Positions 6,244 through 6,421 of a stretch of DNA of 6,421 bases are shown here, in pieces. The notes beneath the pieces were generated by a model. The model worked only from the letters and a program-made list of their open reading frames with translations, did no database searches and was not told where the DNA came from. Numbering within the stretch: position 1 is the stretch's first letter; each line of letters begins with the position of its first letter. Position numbers and translations under genes: made by a program. The stretch comes from Prevotella sp. Its GTDB lineage: Bacteria > Bacteroidota > Bacteroidia > Bacteroidales > Dysgonomonadaceae. Location: assembly GCA_031263965.1 (NCBI GenBank), contig JAISES010000432.1, forward strand, positions 1-6,421. The letters run 5' to 3'.

Positions 6244-6419
6244 AGACCGGAACAAACCCATGAAAAAACAGTACCATTCCATATTCTAGTTCTTTCTTCT
6301 GCGCGCAATCGAAGATTGCTTGCGTTCCTTTTGCCCCAAGCAGCAAAAGGAACCAAAAATGCTTTGAGCGCCCGCTTTACTGTGCTACCCGTGGCAGGCT
6401 CAAAGGCTAAACGGGCTGA
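6237..6419 (-). CDS. Weak partial reading frame entering from the right edge
   Basis: A minus-strand frame is open from the window edge to a TAA at 6237-6239, giving 60 residues with segments such as KRALKAFLVPFAAWGKRN and WNGTVFSWVCSGLA. The stretch is dominated by hairpin-forming sequence (6305-6416), so the frame may be only a side effect of a structured repeat with few stop codons. No family is recognised. It may be a real C-terminus, a spurious ORF, or the translation of an interspersed repeat. Confidence 0.18.
   Translation of the reverse strand, partial: SARLAFEPATGSTVKRALKAFLVPFAAWGKRNASNLRLRAEERTRIWNGTVFSWVCSGLA
6305..6416. repeat. Cluster of inverted repeats: candidate structured element or interspersed repeat
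   Basis: Four stems lie within about 110 bp. GCAATC (6305-6310) pairs with GATTGC (6314-6319). GTTCCTTTTGC (6324-6334) pairs with GCAAAAGGAAC (6343-6353), 11 bp around an 8-nt loop. CTTTGAGC (6362-6369) pairs with GCTCAAAG (6398-6405). GCCCG and TTTA (6370-6379, one bulged C) pair with TAAACGGGC (6408-6416). The last two cross, so they are alternatives or would form a pseudoknot. The stretch is more GC-rich than the adjoining upstream DNA. It resembles the structured intergenic repeats seen in Bacteroidota genomes, but copy number cannot be seen here. Confidence 0.4.
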
Positions 6420-6421
6420 AC

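Larger units (their letters stand above)
6055..6421. other. Gene-poor region upstream of araC
   Basis: No confident gene lies here. It holds the predicted araC promoter and operator (6079-6143), an A/T-rich stretch of about 65 bp without clear features (6144-6209), the 34-bp palindrome (6210-6243), and the structured sequence at the right edge (6305-6416). A 26-codon minus frame at 6139-6219 begins inside the palindrome and crosses the operator, so it is not considered real. No tRNA, rRNA or CRISPR is seen. Confidence 0.6.

Noticed and set aside
1..6421. CRISPR arrays, tRNA or rRNA genes, transposases
   Set aside because: No regularly spaced direct repeats, no cloverleaf or rRNA-like sequence, and no transposase domains were found by reading both strands.

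Overview
The window looks like a glycan-uptake locus from a Bacteroidales-type bacterium (phylum Bacteroidota). The evidence is a SusC/SusD outer-membrane pair, a lipoprotein signal with acidic residues after the cysteine, promoter elements matching the Bacteroidota -7 consensus TAnnTTTG, A/T-rich start regions without Shine-Dalgarno sequences, and moderate-to-low GC. The genus cannot be fixed from the sequence.

Layout, left to right. 3-119 is probably the C-terminal end of a plus-strand gene that enters from the left edge. 120-265 is a convergent intergenic gap holding an 11-bp-stem hairpin that can end transcription from both sides. 266-1759 (minus) is a SusD-like surface glycan-binding lipoprotein. 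1760-1881 is a fairly long intercistronic spacer with an 11-bp inverted repeat. 1882-4833 (minus) is a SusC-like TonB-dependent transporter. 4834-5006 is the susC control region, with a -7 box and a strong terminator-like hairpin between that box and the start codon. 5007-5900 (minus) is an AraC-family regulator with an N-terminal cupin. 5923-6054 (minus) is a possible 43-codon small gene just upstream of it. 6055-6421 holds the predicted araC promoter, a 34-bp perfect palindrome, and a strongly structured sequence at the right edge with a weak partial reading frame.

Working model: the AraC protein senses a small ligand through its cupin and controls both its own promoter and the susC promoter. 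A 23-bp direct repeat (19/23 identical) lies at exactly the same distance (34 bp) upstream of both -7 boxes, which makes it the best candidate for a shared operator. SusC and SusD would then form the outer-membrane import complex for an unidentified oligosaccharide. No enzymes, ECF sigma or anti-sigma factors are in the window, and SusC lacks the N-terminal STN signalling domain, so control by the adjacent AraC protein is the simplest reading. The most interesting parts are the paired promoter architecture, the attenuator-like hairpin in the susC leader, and the small ORF ahead of araC. All three are inferences from sequence and have not been tested.
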